Below, piece after piece: positions 1 to 11,403 of a stretch of 64,000 nt of DNA (its first letter is position 1; each line of letters starts with the position of its first letter). Location of the stretch: positions 744,001 through 808,000 of the forward strand of contig JAJSPD010000015.1 in assembly GCA_021307315.1 (NCBI GenBank). The letters run 5' to 3'. Origin of the DNA: Bisporella sp. PMI_857. Taxonomy: Eukaryota > Ascomycota > Leotiomycetes > Helotiales > Helotiaceae. A program made the position numbers and the translations under genes. The notes under the pieces are model-generated. The model saw only the letters and a program-made list of their open reading frames with translations, was not told the DNA's origin and made no database searches.

Positions 1-297
1 GCAAAGAAGGCAGTCGCGATCTTGGCAAAATTATAAATAAGACCCCACCACCAATTTTTTGGGGCTAGTCAATGCACGATACGGGCATTCAGAAGTGTAA
101 ATTAATTGCTTCCTCACTTGACTCTTCACAACATGAGAAATAGCAATAATTGAGCCTTTCAATAACCAATTTACGAGTTAATTTTAATATACGTCCGAAG
201 ATGCGACGAATCGCATTTAGCAGCCCGCGAACTGATTTAAAGTTCTAAATCTAATATCAGATTCACTCTCGGTCCCCGAAATTGCCTCATACGCAGC
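1..297. other. Upstream flank, no gene seen
   Basis: AT-rich sequence before the first gene. No open frame with recognisable content crosses the left edge, and the short minus-strand frame at 237-491 lies antisense to the following gene. Confidence 0.5.
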
Positions 298-1695
298 ATG
301 TTCACTATCTCTTCATATTCTATTACCCCTCGCGATCGTCTTGAATACCACATACCTACAATGTCCCAAGCATCATCAGGACTCACCCAAATCATGCCAG
401 AGGCATCAACGACCTTTCCCCAATTCTCTTTGCTCCCGGCTGAGCTTCGCGATAAAGTCTGGGAATTTGCTTTGCCTGGCCCTCGCATCATCTATCTTTA
501 CGAATTCAATACGAGGAGCCATGGCTGTTCTCGTGTTTGGTCGAATAAACCCAACCACTCTTCTGGAAATGCAGCTTTCTATGACCTTGACAATCCCTCG
601 GATTCGGATCATGTGAGCATCACCAGAACCATAGGACCCTGCCATGGATTTAAATCAGTGGGCTCTACTATTCCTCTGATGTTTGCTTGCAAAGAAGCCT
701 ACAATATTGGGGTGAAGACCTATCCTTTGTCATTCGGCACCACCACCTCGTTTCCCGCCACTAGGTTCAATTTTGAGATTGATACCTTATATATAGCTCG
801 AAAAAGGTTCAATCCATTACCAAGTTTGAATGATTGCATTGTGGATGTTACAAAAGTCTTAAACATAGCGATAGATGCGAAAGTACTCGACTATCATTGG
901 GACGACTCGCTAGAAGAAATTGCTACTCTTCTGCGTTTATTCGGAAATGTTCGCAATCTCTACTTAGCTATCAAGTACCACGGGGAGACACATGGTAACC
1001 TCACCGGCGTGCATTACATAGATCTATGCGAGAACCCTGAATATGCCGTATCCTCCCATGAACTCCACGCCGCAACTAAAAGGATTTTGCAGGAAAATGG
1101 CATGTATCTTGAGGATCTGGAGTACTATCTAGATACAATGAATGAGCTACTCGGTGAATTCGGCCTAGAAGAGGAAAGACAAAAAGATCTAGGCTCGGAT
1201 GGAAACCCAACATGGCAGCTACCTAACGTCGAAGTCAAGCTGATCACCACAGCCGCCCGGAAGGATATCCTCGAAGCCCAGAAACGAATGATCGATAGAG
1301 AAAGAGCTGAGAGGAAACTGGTGAAAATTAGCATAGGAATAAATGACGCCTGCAGCGACGCAATGGCACTTCTTGACGATATTGATCATCTGATGGATCC
1401 CGAAATTGTGGTACCATCGAGTGGAAGCTTTGACTATGGAAGCGTCTGGGCTGAGGTTCCAGAGACTACCAAAGTGGGTGAATTGCTTGAAAAGTTTATT
1501 AAGGAGAAGGGCCTCAGGCCTGATCTTGAGGTTTTCAGTATCGAAGATTCAAAGGGTAACCGAAGAAACGTGGATGATGATCTACGGGATATCATTCAAG
1601 GTAGTGATTTTGTCGTCAGGTATGTTGAGTTTGAGCTTACCATTAATACTGAGCAACCTTCCCTAGCTGTTGATTCTGAGGGTGCTCAAGCATAA
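298..1695 (+). CDS. 2EXR domain-containing protein
   Basis: Single-exon frame of 465 codons from the first ATG. Residues about 41-68 carry the 2EXR signature of Pezizomycotina: F-x-x-F-x-x-L-P-x-E-L-R-x-x-V-W-E-F-A-L-P-G-P-R. The family is a large fungal expansion of unknown biochemical role. The rest is a charged, mostly helical protein with an acidic tail and no signal peptide or membrane segment. A second in-frame ATG at 361 (residue 22) lies closer to the domain and may be the real start, because 2EXR proteins usually begin shortly before the motif. It is convergent with the folate gene that follows. The domain call is firm; no function can be given. Confidence 0.8.
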   Translation: MFTISSYSITPRDRLEYHIPTMSQASSGLTQIMPEASTTFPQFSLLPAELRDKVWEFALPGPRIIYLYEFNTRSHGCSRVWSNKPNHSSGNAAFYDLDNPSDSDHVSITRTIGPCHGFKSVGSTIPLMFACKEAYNIGVKTYPLSFGTTTSFPATRFNFEIDTLYIARKRFNPLPSLNDCIVDVTKVLNIAIDAKVLDYHWDDSLEEIATLLRLFGNVRNLYLAIKYHGETHGNLTGVHYIDLCENPEYAVSSHELHAATKRILQENGMYLEDLEYYLDTMNELLGEFGLEEERQKDLGSDGNPTWQLPNVEVKLITTAARKDILEAQKRMIDRERAERKLVKISIGINDACSDAMALLDDIDHLMDPEIVVPSSGSFDYGSVWAEVPETTKVGELLEKFIKEKGLRPDLEVFSIEDSKGNRRNVDDDLRDIIQGSDFVVRYVEFELTINTEQPSLAVDSEGAQA

Positions 1696-2005
1696 AGGAT
1701 AACTAGCTTTTTATATGGCAAGCTTGGTTTTGAAGGTCCGTAGAGGAAAATAAAGGCTCTGAGAAGAGAGTTATCTGGCCATTAAGCTACATGGAAGTTG
1801 TACATGAGAATTTCCAACATATCATGGCGCTACCTGAAGTCTTGTACATGCAAGGTGGATAAATACGGAAATTTACGACACGTCTTTAATGATTGTCTTT
1901 TCTTCTGATTACTTTTAGTATTAGGTACTTTGAATATCTCTATCACCGTCCAAGGTTAATGGCTTGACAATATATTGTTCAACTTGTAGCACTATTTTAC
2001 AGTAT
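1696..2005. other. Convergent intergenic spacer
   Basis: AT-rich spacer shared by the 3' ends of the 2EXR gene and the minus-strand folate gene. No open frame or repeat stands out. Confidence 0.5.
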
Positions 2006-3767
2006 TTATTGCCTTTCCCAATGCGTAGACGGAGCCCGCCATATGGCATCGGACATCTTAACCACTTGACTCATCTCCTTCAAATCATGAACTCGTACAA
2101 TATCAGCACCACCTACGACGGCGGCCGCAACTGTAGCGGCCGTGCCCATAACTCTCTGATTCGGTTCTTCTACTCCAGTAATCTTCCCAATGAACCCTTT
2201 TCGACTTGATCCTATCAGCCATGGGAAGCCTCTTAGCCCAGGCCAATCCCTCAGCTCGTCAAATCTTCGCAGAATCTCTAAATTCTGTGCAGCTGTCTTT
2301 GCGAACCCGATTCCGGGATCCAGAATGATGCGCCAACGACGGATCCCGGCTGCCTCGGCGGCTTCTATGCGGGCCAGAAGCTCAGAGGCAATAGTGGGTA
2401 TCAAGCCGTCAGGGTAGGAGGTGAGTTTATTCATTGTGGTAGGATCACCACGCATGTGCATGAGGCAAACCGTCAGCCCTGTTTGAGCCATGGTGGGAAG
2501 CATTTTAGGATCCAATGCGCCGGCTGAGATGTCGTTGATGATATCTACGCCAAGATTGGATGTTGCTTCTACCACATCGGCGCGATACGTGTCGATACTG
2601 ATAGCGAAATTTTGATTCTTGAGCCCTCCGTCACGTCGATGGTCGTCGAGGTTTTCAATGAGACCTTTGACACGCCGTATCTCTTCTTCAGCACTTACCT
2701 CTTTTGCACCAGGAGCACTCGATTGACCACCTACATCAACAATACTCACTGTGGAACTCTCTATGGCAGCTATGGCTTCAGACAGAGCATCGCTACTCAA
2801 GGATGTGTCCCGGCCACCGGAGAATGAATCCGGCGTAACATTGATAATTTGCATTATCTGCGTTTTCCTGTCTGTCTTAAGAGGGCGTAATGGTTCCATA
2901 AATTTAGTTAAAGGTGTAACAGTGGTCATGGCCTCAGATTGTGGGAGTGCGTTCAGGTAGTCCTGTGTTACTTTCCAAGGAGACTTGGGGTCCAAAGCGT
3001 GGTTGGGGATGAGTCTGCCTAGGATTAGAGTTATTATTAATGTAGAGAAGAAATTACCACGTACTCAGAAAGTGGTCGTAGCACAAATTCCCGCTCGAGC
3101 ATCAATGAGTGGGGAATCTGGAGTCGCTCGTGGTTAAAAGTTTCATCATCATAAAGAAGAATATCCAAATCAATATTGCGTGGTCCCTTATCGATGATCT
3201 TCTCCCGCCCTAAATCATTCTCTATGCTTTGGAGAGTATCCAATAGAGCTAAGGGCTCGAGTGACGTTTCTACCTACCTCAACTGTTATTTGCTGTCATG
3301 AAATCAGGCGTAACTAACGCCAAGCAACGCCATTATGAAGGGTATCTTAGACCAACCTCACAGACCCCGTTGATAAAGCTTGCCTGATCAAGAACATACA
3401 TGGGCTCTGTTTCCCACAGGCTACTTGTCCTTCGGATTCTCATATCATAATCTAACATTTTTCGACAAGCTGACTCGATCCAATGGATCCGGTCTCCAAG
3501 ATTGCTCCCTAAGGCGATGTATGCTTTGTGCATCTTCTTTGGGAGGCCAGTTTTCTGCCCATGGACATTTGTGGTATTTTTTTCATCTTTGGAGAGCGGT
3601 TTGAGAGAGTATCGCGACCAAGAGCCTTTTGTTGTGTTGGTGGTATATTTTTGACATTGTATCGTCAACATGCCAGACCAACTCGCAGCATTGAGTAGAC
3701 GTGTAGGGAGGACATGATTGAAAGGTGTTCTCCACCTAGTGGCCCTCAATAGGCAAGAGTGCCTCAT
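2006..3767 (-). CDS. FOL1: Folate biosynthesis protein: HPPK and dihydropteroate synthase
   Basis: Bifunctional enzyme that pyrophosphorylates 6-hydroxymethyl-dihydropterin and then condenses it with p-aminobenzoate. Model: exons 3767-3357, 3273-3065 and 3014-2006 (introns 3274-3356 and 3015-3064, the latter with a GTACGT donor), 542 aa. Residues 1 to about 77 are basic and Ser/Thr-rich with no acidic residue in the first 45, resembling a mitochondrial presequence. HPPK follows, with ALGSNLGDR and KGPRNIDLDILLYDDE. DHPS carries INVTPDSFSGG, a DVGGQSS loop, DPGIGFAKT and GSSRKGFIG. The dihydroneopterin aldolase domains at the N-terminus of yeast Fol1 are absent, and the 520 bases to the divergent neighbour cannot hold them. 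DHNA activity must come from another gene. Confidence 0.93.
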
Positions 3768-4287
3768 TTGCAGTTACTTAGCCTGAGGAGGCATGAGTTG
3801 ACTTAAAAGCTTTGAGACGTGATCTCACTTCTGAGGTGAAGTTGATATAATCACGTGATTAAAGCACAAATTTCATCTTAGCAATTCTATTATGTTAGGG
3901 AATACTCTTCTTCAAATTTTGACAACTCCTAATAAAGAGATAAAAATTGATTGAACCTGTATTATATCAACTCATTCAACCCTTGATACCTAATACACAC
4001 ATGCAGTTACATTATCCCAAAAGAGCGTAGGGAGCACCTGACTAGCTAGAGTTATAATGCCAAGGCCGAGGCATCTTGCCCCAGATTCCTTCTCCACCGC
4101 GCGCTGCCACGGCTAGCTGGCTTCCTTATACCGAGCGAGTGAACTCCGCTTCAAGTTCGTCTTCCATAACTTCTCTTTCACATCCTTCCTATACAGAATA
4201 ATACTGTCGACCGTCATATACCCTCAATACCTCTCTCATTTCCACTAGACTCTCATAAACCTGCCAGTCACAGTTCCCAAACTAATT
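3768..4287. promoter_or_regulatory. Bidirectional promoter region between FOL1 and nitronate monooxygenase
   Basis: The 520-base interval separates two divergent ATGs. It contains a perfect TCACGTGA palindrome near the FOL1 side and a pyrimidine-rich stretch (about 4150-4260) just before the plus-strand gene, as is common upstream of ascomycete start codons. No clear TATA box or open frame was seen. Confidence 0.5.
3850..3859. promoter_or_regulatory. CACGTG palindrome (E-box, Cbf1/bHLH-type site)
   Basis: A 10-base perfect palindrome, ATCACGTGAT, lies 83 bases upstream of the FOL1 start. The TCACGTGA core is the classical Cbf1 or bHLH site in fungi. The same core recurs upstream of QCR10 in this window. 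Function is inferred from sequence only. Confidence 0.4.
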
Positions 4288-5517
4288 ATGGCTTCACCTC
4301 GTTAGTATCACATGCGAGCTTCAAACAAGCAGAGAATTAACCAAAGTACAGAGCAGCTTCGCACAACAGTCACTGACCTGTTGAAGATCAACCATCCTAT
4401 TCTTCTTGCGGGAATGAATGTTGCAGCAGGTCCTAAGCTCGCCGCCGCCGTTACAAATGCAGGTGGACTCGGTGTCATCGGGGGTGTGGGATATACTCCA
4501 GAGATGTTAAGAGACCAGGTCGCAGAACTCAAATCCTACCTCACCGACAAGAACGCACCTTTTGGCGTTGATCTGCTTCTCCCACAGGTCGGTGGCTCCG
4601 CACGAAAGACCAAGTAAGCATCTTCTCATACCTTTCAAATGATTACTCATCTGCTTACGATGTTTCTCCAGCTACGATTATACAAAGGGCAAGCTCGATG
4701 CGCTCATCGACATTGTGATTGAGAGCGGCGCAAGACTTTTTGTATCTGCCGTCGGTGTCCCACCAAAACATGTTGTCGAGCGTCTACACAAAGCCGGTGT
4801 TCTGTACATGAATATGATCGGCCACCCAAAGCACGTCAAAAAGTGCCTCGATCTTGGGGTCGATATCATCTGTGCACAAGGAGGAGAAGGAGGAGGACAC
4901 ACTGGAGATGTTCCAACCACTGTTTTGATTCCTGAGGTTGTCAAGCTCTGCGCAGGCAAGACTAGCCCAATGTCCGGAAAGCCCGTACAAGTCGTTGCTG
5001 CCGGTGGTATTTACAATGGACAAACCGTTGCTGCAGCCCTCATGTTGGGAGCTAGTGCCGTGTGGGTTGGTACTAGATTCATCTTGACTGATGAGGCTGG
5101 GGCTCCAAAGGCTCACCAAGAGGCTGTTCGAACCGCTGGCTTCGATGATAACGTACGAACCATCATTTTCACTGGACGGCCCATGCGCGTCAGAATGAAC
5201 GAGTATATCAGAAATTGGGAAGAGAATCGTGCACAAGAGATCAAGGAGCTGACTAGCAAGGGCATCATCCCGGTTGAGCATGACTTTGAGAATCTGGCTG
5301 ACGATATCGATGATGAAGTAAGAACTCGCTCCAAGCCTCGTAGTACTACAAAACTAATACTCATTCACAGACTTTGGATAATGCTCGCCCACACTTGATG
5401 GGCAAAGCTGCTGCTGCTGTCCACGAGAAGAAGAGCGCGAAGGCATTAGTTGATGAGTTGGTCAATGATGCTGTCGCCACCATTCAAAAGGGAGGAAAGT
5501 TGATCTCCAAACTGTAA
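4288..5517 (+). CDS. Nitronate monooxygenase (2-nitropropane dioxygenase family)
   Basis: FMN-dependent TIM-barrel enzyme that oxidises alkyl nitronates. Exons 4288-4304, 4347-4613, 4672-5317 and 5371-5517 give 358 aa. The tiny first exon (MASPR plus two bases) is preferred over an ATG at 4312 because it gives a start typical of the family and a 42-base GT...AG intron; if that intron is not used, translation starts at 4312. Landmarks: NHPILLAGMNVAAGPKLA and AGGLGVIGGVG at the N-terminus, AQGGEGGGHTGD (the His region expected at the active site) and AAGGIYNGQTVAAAL with GASAVWVGTRF for FMN phosphate binding. Length and domain order match the fungal family. No organelle signal seen. Divergent from FOL1. 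Confidence 0.93.
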
Positions 5518-6799
5518 ATTAAACCAAAATCATGACTATATAACATCAGGATGGTTGTATGAAATAAAATAGTATGCATGAAATAATTCTACCGTGGCTG
5601 TTGTCTGCTCAGATTATCAACTTGGGGAGCTCTTGTGTATATTATTGTGCACTTAAGTTGAGTATCGCATGAGTGCTAGGTGTAAAGCTATGTGAGGGGT
5701 GCCTAGTCAAGTGACATTGACTCGATGAATCCTTGTCAGTTTGAATGCTGGTTCTGTATAGCATGGCTTTGCTCCACTATTAGGTGTTGTGCTTTATCAC
5801 TTGTATTTCCATCGTTATAGAGGGAGCGCAGACCGTGACGACTGGTTGAGTCAGAATTGGAATAAGCCGGAGGACATGGCATCAACCATGAAAATACATT
5901 ATTGCTACTGCGGTTGCATTATCTAGTGACACTCTAACTAGGGGCATATGTGTTTGGTTCTGATCGAATTTAGATCAGAGTTTAGGATGGTATGAGAGCT
6001 GGGAAGACTTGGTAGTTCTCTGATGTTGGTGATAGTCTACCATTCCTTAAGAGGAACTGCCACCATCGTATGCTTCTATGGGTCTGATCGAGCTGGCTCT
6101 CATTTTATCCATATCCAAATATATTGTTGCTTCTTCTTGCGTTTTGTGTAGGGGGAGAGTTGGTTTGTCTCTCATAGTGCTACGAGACTGACTGTCCTTA
6201 CAGCCACCTCATCATTAGCACTGCAATTTTGGCCTGAATGGAGTGTGAGGTGATGCATTTACTCCTTTTTATCCTGGGATTCAGGTTGGTAGATGTCGTT
6301 TTATCTAATCTGCCTCCGTAGATTAGTTACACACATAACTATGTTTGTTCCCACACAATCGCCTCAAACTTAGTTCAACGGTTAGTGAGGATACAATACA
6401 CCGAAAATCCAAGAAAGCATGAATAATCTTTCCAAGGATAATCATAACTGCAAGAAATCTTTGATTTCCCATGAAACCTTCGGCCTAAACATGTGCTCTC
6501 ACTTCAAGGAGAACATACATGCCCAATATGTTCAGCCACCAGATAATGCAAAATCAAGACAGTGGGTGAGGTCCAGTCGAGGTCAACAAAAGGCTCCCCC
6601 AGTGTTAGTTCCTGCCACTTCACCATCCTTAAAGGGAAAATACCGTACAGTACTTGCCGAATAACAAAGCTGCGAAATCACCAATACAAAACCGTCGGGC
6701 TGAAAACCTCCCATCTTGGCGTTTATTACAAGGCACTAGTCCTCCTCAGGGGCCAATCATTCAGGACATTTCGAGGGAAGAAAATGTTAATGTGCGGAT
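5518..6799. other. Gene-poor interval
   Basis: About 1.3 kb after the nitronate monooxygenase. Only short, biased-free frames occur (for example 6419-6664). Nothing recognisable as a gene, repeat or RNA was found. The last few hundred bases would contain the promoter of the next gene. Confidence 0.45.
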
Positions 6800-8827
6800 A
6801 TGAAGCTCTTTAAGCTGCTTCTATATGGCGTCCTTGCTAGAACTGCTCTCGGTAAGCATAATAAATACTCCTACATTTTCATTGAAAGAAGGATTGTAAG
6901 CTTCATAGCGTGTTCTGACAAGAAGTCAGGAGTTGGCTCAGCATTCCCTACAGCAGAAAATCCCTGTAGTATAGGATCCAGTTTCTCTAGATGGAAAATC
7001 AATAACACAGCTGATACCCAATTGATGACCGCATGTGCCAAAATACATCAGACGCTCTGGATCAGCAACGACTATCCAGGAGTCCCCTCTCTCCCTAGCC
7101 TAGTTGATGTGGGAGGAATATATGTTGGGGACGTATTCTACCAAGGCGCGAGCCAAAGTATCGCCAGCGGAACGCTTACAGGCGTGTCTCTGCCAGCTTT
7201 GACATCCGCATTCGAGATTCTCGCTGTGAATCTAGACAGTTTCCAGCCTTTCGATGTACCTAAACTCGTGGGCGTAAGACTCAGTCCAACCCTCACGGGT
7301 GTAGGACTCAGCATTACCCTCGAGGGCCTACCTTCGCTCAAGAACTTCACATTCAGCGATAATTATGACACCCAATATATTACTATTACAAACACTGGAC
7401 TTACGGACTTCAACTTCCCGAGCCCAAAACACGTGTTTAGCATAAAGCTCGTGGGAAATCCGGATTTAGAGAAAGTGACATTTAGCTCAAACGGCAATGT
7501 TACTTATCTTACAGTAGACTGTGGATCCATCGTCAAAGACCTGCGATCAAAACCTGAGGATCAATGCGCGCTGCCTCGGTTTTCTGGACCGGCTGCTCTC
7601 AGAAACTTAGAGGTGGCATATTGCAACCCGCCTGCCGGAGATGCGAGGACGGCGTTTGATAGTGTAGGTAGTAAGCGGCTGCGGATGGCGGAATTCATCA
7701 TAATGATGTTCCGAATCTTGTGATGCCTGATGTTACGGCTTGCGAAAGCAGCATTTCGATACACGACAATTATAACCTTACAGAAATTGCTTTCCCGCAA
7801 CTTACGACCGCAGAGTCGATCTCAGTAGTTGACAACATTGGCTTGAACTTTATCAATGAGAGTGCGTTTTCGGCGCTGAAGAATGTGTCACAAACTTCGA
7901 CATTTGAGGGTGATTTTACAGCGTATGTTTCCTCTTTGTTTTCCCTTATTATAGTCTTGAAGGGACTCTGACAGGCATAGGATTGCGTTGCCTCCATTAC
8001 TGGAAGGCGGATTTCTTAATATAGATTCCACACCCACCTCCTTCAACTGTAGTATTTTCGAACCGTATTCCAGCTACAATTCACCGTCTTATGTTTCGGG
8101 TCTGCATATCACGGTTACATGCACCCATCCATACTCTTACTCGAGTGGTTCGTCTGGTGGTGGTGGAGGAGGCGGTGGTGGAGCCCATGCTAAATTCAAA
8201 CCACGCATCATAGTAGAGATAGTAGTCCCCATCATTTCAACCATCTTTTGGGCGATCGTTCTCTGGATCCTATGTGCGAGGCGACGGAAGAGGAGCGCCA
8301 GGAGAGCAAAGGAAATGGAGAACCTGCAGGCTCAAATCCAGAGATTGAGTGGCGGAATCCAGCAATAAGCTGCAAATGGGCAGCACCCTCCGCAAGCTCA
8401 ACCAACCCCACAAGGTCCGGCGCCGACATATCAATACGAAGCTTCTCCTCCGATTCCACAAGCGTATCTAGACCAGAACAAGCAGGTTCCTGTCTCACCT
8501 GTCTCTGCTATGTCTGAGGTTCCGCCTGACAAGTCGAATGGTGCGGTTGCGACGCCAGCCCCAGGATCAAATGAGAACTTAGCACAGACGCAACAGATGC
8601 CTACGTCGACGACACTATCTAGAGAGGAGATGTTATACGCGAGGGAAAGGGCTTTGCAAGAGAGGGAAAGACAATTAGAGCAGGAAGCGCTAAACGAGAG
8701 GGAAGTGGCGCTGGCGGCTAGAGAGAGGGAGATTAGGTGCGGAAAGCGAGCTAGGGGAATAGGCTTGGGTAAGAGGAGTTCTTTGTATATGTTTGGTTTA
8801 AAATCGTTTATGCCCGCATTATTATGA
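6800..8827 (+). pseudogene. Ecm33-like repeat, single-pass membrane protein, broken by a frameshift and an in-frame stop
   Basis: The start encodes a signal peptide (MKLFKLLLYGVLARTAL). A 57-base intron (6852-6908) joins it to a Cys-containing ectodomain of short beta-repeat segments (LPSLVDVGGIYVGD, LPSLKNFTFSDN, FSIKLVGNPDLEKVTF) like fungal Ecm33/Sps2 wall proteins. At about 7670-7690 the frame shifts; I could not find a GT...AG intron that repairs it. The new frame continues the repeats (ISIHDNYNLTEIAFPQL), then intron 7923-7980, a Gly-rich stretch, a membrane helix (about 8210-8272) and a basic stop-transfer RRRKRSARR. A TAA at 8366-8368 interrupts the cytosolic tail, yet the same frame runs on for 153 codons of Pro/Gln-rich and Glu/Arg-rich coiled coil to 8827. 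Two lesions suggest a pseudogene; an assembly error or unseen intron could explain one. Confidence 0.7.
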
Positions 8828-10006
8828 TGATTAGGCCATAGTGTACTTAGTGGTTCAGCATTTCACTTTTACATATGCAAGATCTTTGGGTTCCTTAAAT
8901 TGTTTATAGGAGTGGATCATGGAACCCATTATAACATTTCTGAACAGGCGTCATAAAGAGGGAAATATGAGGAACCTAACACAAAATTGTATGTTGCATT
9001 GATTTCGAAACTTTGAGACATAGGCTTGCTGCTTGTTATCAGGAGACCACTTCTGAAATAATCTCGAGTAAGCCGTAGCTTGTATATCTTCCAACAAACG
9101 AGTGCATAAAAGAAATATGCGCACGAGCCCTTCCTTATATGTCCATCAATGTCATTGGTTCAAGACGCGGGTAAAAGTGGCTCTAAACCCTCGGTATGGA
9201 TCCACCTTTGTGATCCTCTCAGATATCATGAGATTTGAACCTTAAACATTAACGACCAGTCTTCAATCGCTAGAGAAACTATCTCTAAGCACTAGTCCGG
9301 GTGGTGGAGCACAATCTGTACTAGGTATGTAAATTTCCGCACTAGATAGTACGGAATGGATCTCTCACAAGCTACCCCGCAAAATTGAATATGCATCTCA
9401 GCTGGACGACGGCATCATCAATATCTCAGAGACTCCATCGTTACAATGGCCAATCTCATTCAGTTGTGTCTTTTTTTCATAGGCCTTATTGAGGTGTATT
9501 AGACGCACTGATAATATTTTCATATCGATCCGAGCCGAGGCAGGATTTCGAGGGCATGCTCATCAGAGACATTCACAGTACATGAGAAGCAGCTCGACTA
9601 ACTTCATGTCCAGTAGGGATTGTTTATTCAAGGAAAGATATATTCTAGCTGCTCTGTTTGGGGAGACTCGTCAATTATTACAAATATAATTCGGATAGTA
9701 TTTCGAGGATTTTGCTGGCGGAGAGCACTTAGCACGATATCTCAGCCCAACCCGGGCTTTCAAGTCCTCCATTGCCAATCACATAATCGGCACTGGAAAG
9801 AATTTCACTACGAAGCGGATATTCGAACAGAAATCTCCGTTTCTACCGACACAACGTCGTCCATCAACTCACGTCTGCTGGTCATCGACGTCGTTTATCA
9901 GATTTTCGCAGACCAGAAGTCAGAGTCAAGCGAATACTTATAGAGCTTTGATAGGGCAATCTTGGGGCTTGTGAGGGAATCTCATCATTTCATTCCGCTT
10001 ACAATT
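8828..10006. other. Gene-poor interval
   Basis: About 1.2 kb with only weak overlapping frames (9489-9943). A segment at 9220-9300 superficially recalls a reverse-strand tRNA T-loop (ATTTGAACC), but it does not fold into a convincing cloverleaf by eye. No gene is called. The last 150 bases probably hold the promoter of the BTB-bromodomain gene. Confidence 0.4.
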
Positions 10007-11403
10007 ATGGCACACCAGGGTGTTGATCTCACAGCCGATGAAGGCGACGTCCAGCCCCTCTCATGGCAGTAAGTTTTTTTTTTTTTTCTTTCAAGAGACA
10101 ATAATAACGATTCAGCGACCCTCACCCAGCCTTCGTCATTCTGCTTGTCGGTCCCCAAGAAGTACCTTTCGGTATTCAAAAAGACCTCCTCTGCGCCAAA
10201 TCACCATACTATCGCAATGAGTTCGCCAACGCCGAAGGCCGAGTCGAATATATTGTCAAGCTTCCTGAGACAGATTCTTCGGCTTTCGGATGTTTTCAAT
10301 GCTTCTTATTTACTGGCACTATTATGACTGCTGGTCAAGAGATACCTACTTATGCTGTACTCTTAGGTGTCTGGAAGCTAGCGACTAAGTTACAAATGTC
10401 TGAGTTAAGGATTGGTGTTCTCGATGCGATGACTGAGCGCCGCCGACAAACAGGCAATATTCCAGGGACAGCGCTTTTAATTCAAGCTTGGGAGGAGACT
10501 GAGGATGGCAGCGGATTACGGTTGATGCTGATTCAATGGGCCGCTGATCATTGTAAGTACTTCTTATACCTCGCTTCAGACTTCTCAACTGGCATCAGTC
10601 TGCTGCACAGTCTCAACATACCACGTCTGTTCGTCTTCTATAAGCTGATAGCAAAAGTACGTTCTGCCGCCGATCAGCGCAATAACTTCGCCCGCTCTCT
10701 GCCCCAGGAAATCCTCTCGGAGCTCGTAATCGCCATGGCCAACATCCCACCCTCATTCTCCACCGCTCCAGTTTACCACCCACCACCAGCACAACACCAA
10801 GCCCAAGCCACCTTCCCCAATCACCAAATTCACATGGAAGCAGATCCTCGCCCACCAACCAAGCGCCCGCGTAAATCGGCGCCAAACCTTGGCGACGCTG
10901 ATGATGTCTACGAAGTCAAACCCAGCATCCGCATCAAACCATCCCGAAAATCTGAGCCCGTCCGACGTGTACCGAAACCCAAGGCGCCATTAACAAGACC
11001 AGAAGATTGGACGGCAGCCACGGAAGTCGAATACTGCACCGACCTGATCGAACGCATGATCCGCGGCCCAGGTTACTGGACGCGCCTCGTTGGGCCTTTC
11101 CGCAAACCTGTTGACCCCGAGCGCGACAGCGTGCCCAATTATTTCGACGTGGTGAAGAAGCCGATGGACTTGAGCACGATCAAGAGCAAAATAGAGGAGG
11201 GGAAGTATGCCAGCGGAGCCGAGTTCGAGAACGATGTCCGCCAAATCTTCCGGAATTGCTATGAGTACTGGACGCAGGAGGATGGCATCTGGAAGACGTG
11301 CCAGGAGTTCGAGCGGTATTTCGATACACAGTGGGGCGAGCGGTATCGCTGGACGCCTGGTAGCAAGTTTCATCGCGGTGTGAAGACCGAGGTTGTCGAG
11401 TAA
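10007..11403 (+). CDS. BTB/POZ and bromodomain protein
   Basis: Exons 10007-10068, 10116-10552 and 10652-11403 give 416 aa. Intron 1 has a long T tract after its GTAAGT donor. Intron 2 (99 bases, GTAAGT...GATAG) has no stop codon in frame, but removing it restores a compact ADHSKVRSAADQRN join in place of a 33-residue hydrophobic insert. Residues about 20-185 look like a BTB/POZ dimerisation domain (DPHPAFVILLVG, DLLCAKSPYYRNEFA). A Pro-rich and basic linker with KRPRK and RRVPKPK motifs suggests nuclear import. A C-terminal bromodomain (about 290-395) shows PFRKPVD, YFDVVKKPMDLSTIKSKI and FRNCYEYW. The acetyl-lysine-contacting Asn, expected after NCYEY, is Trp. It may bind chromatin in a non-canonical way. 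Confidence 0.87.

Noticed and set aside
4784..5281. 165-codon minus-strand frame
   Set aside because: Antisense shadow of the nitronate monooxygenase exon.
9220..9300. Possible reverse-strand tRNA or tRNA-derived SINE
   Set aside because: Only a T-loop-like ATTTGAACC is convincing; acceptor and anticodon stems do not pair well by eye.
10613..10885. Minus-strand frames over the BTB-bromodomain gene
   Set aside because: Shadows of GC-rich coding sequence on the opposite strand.
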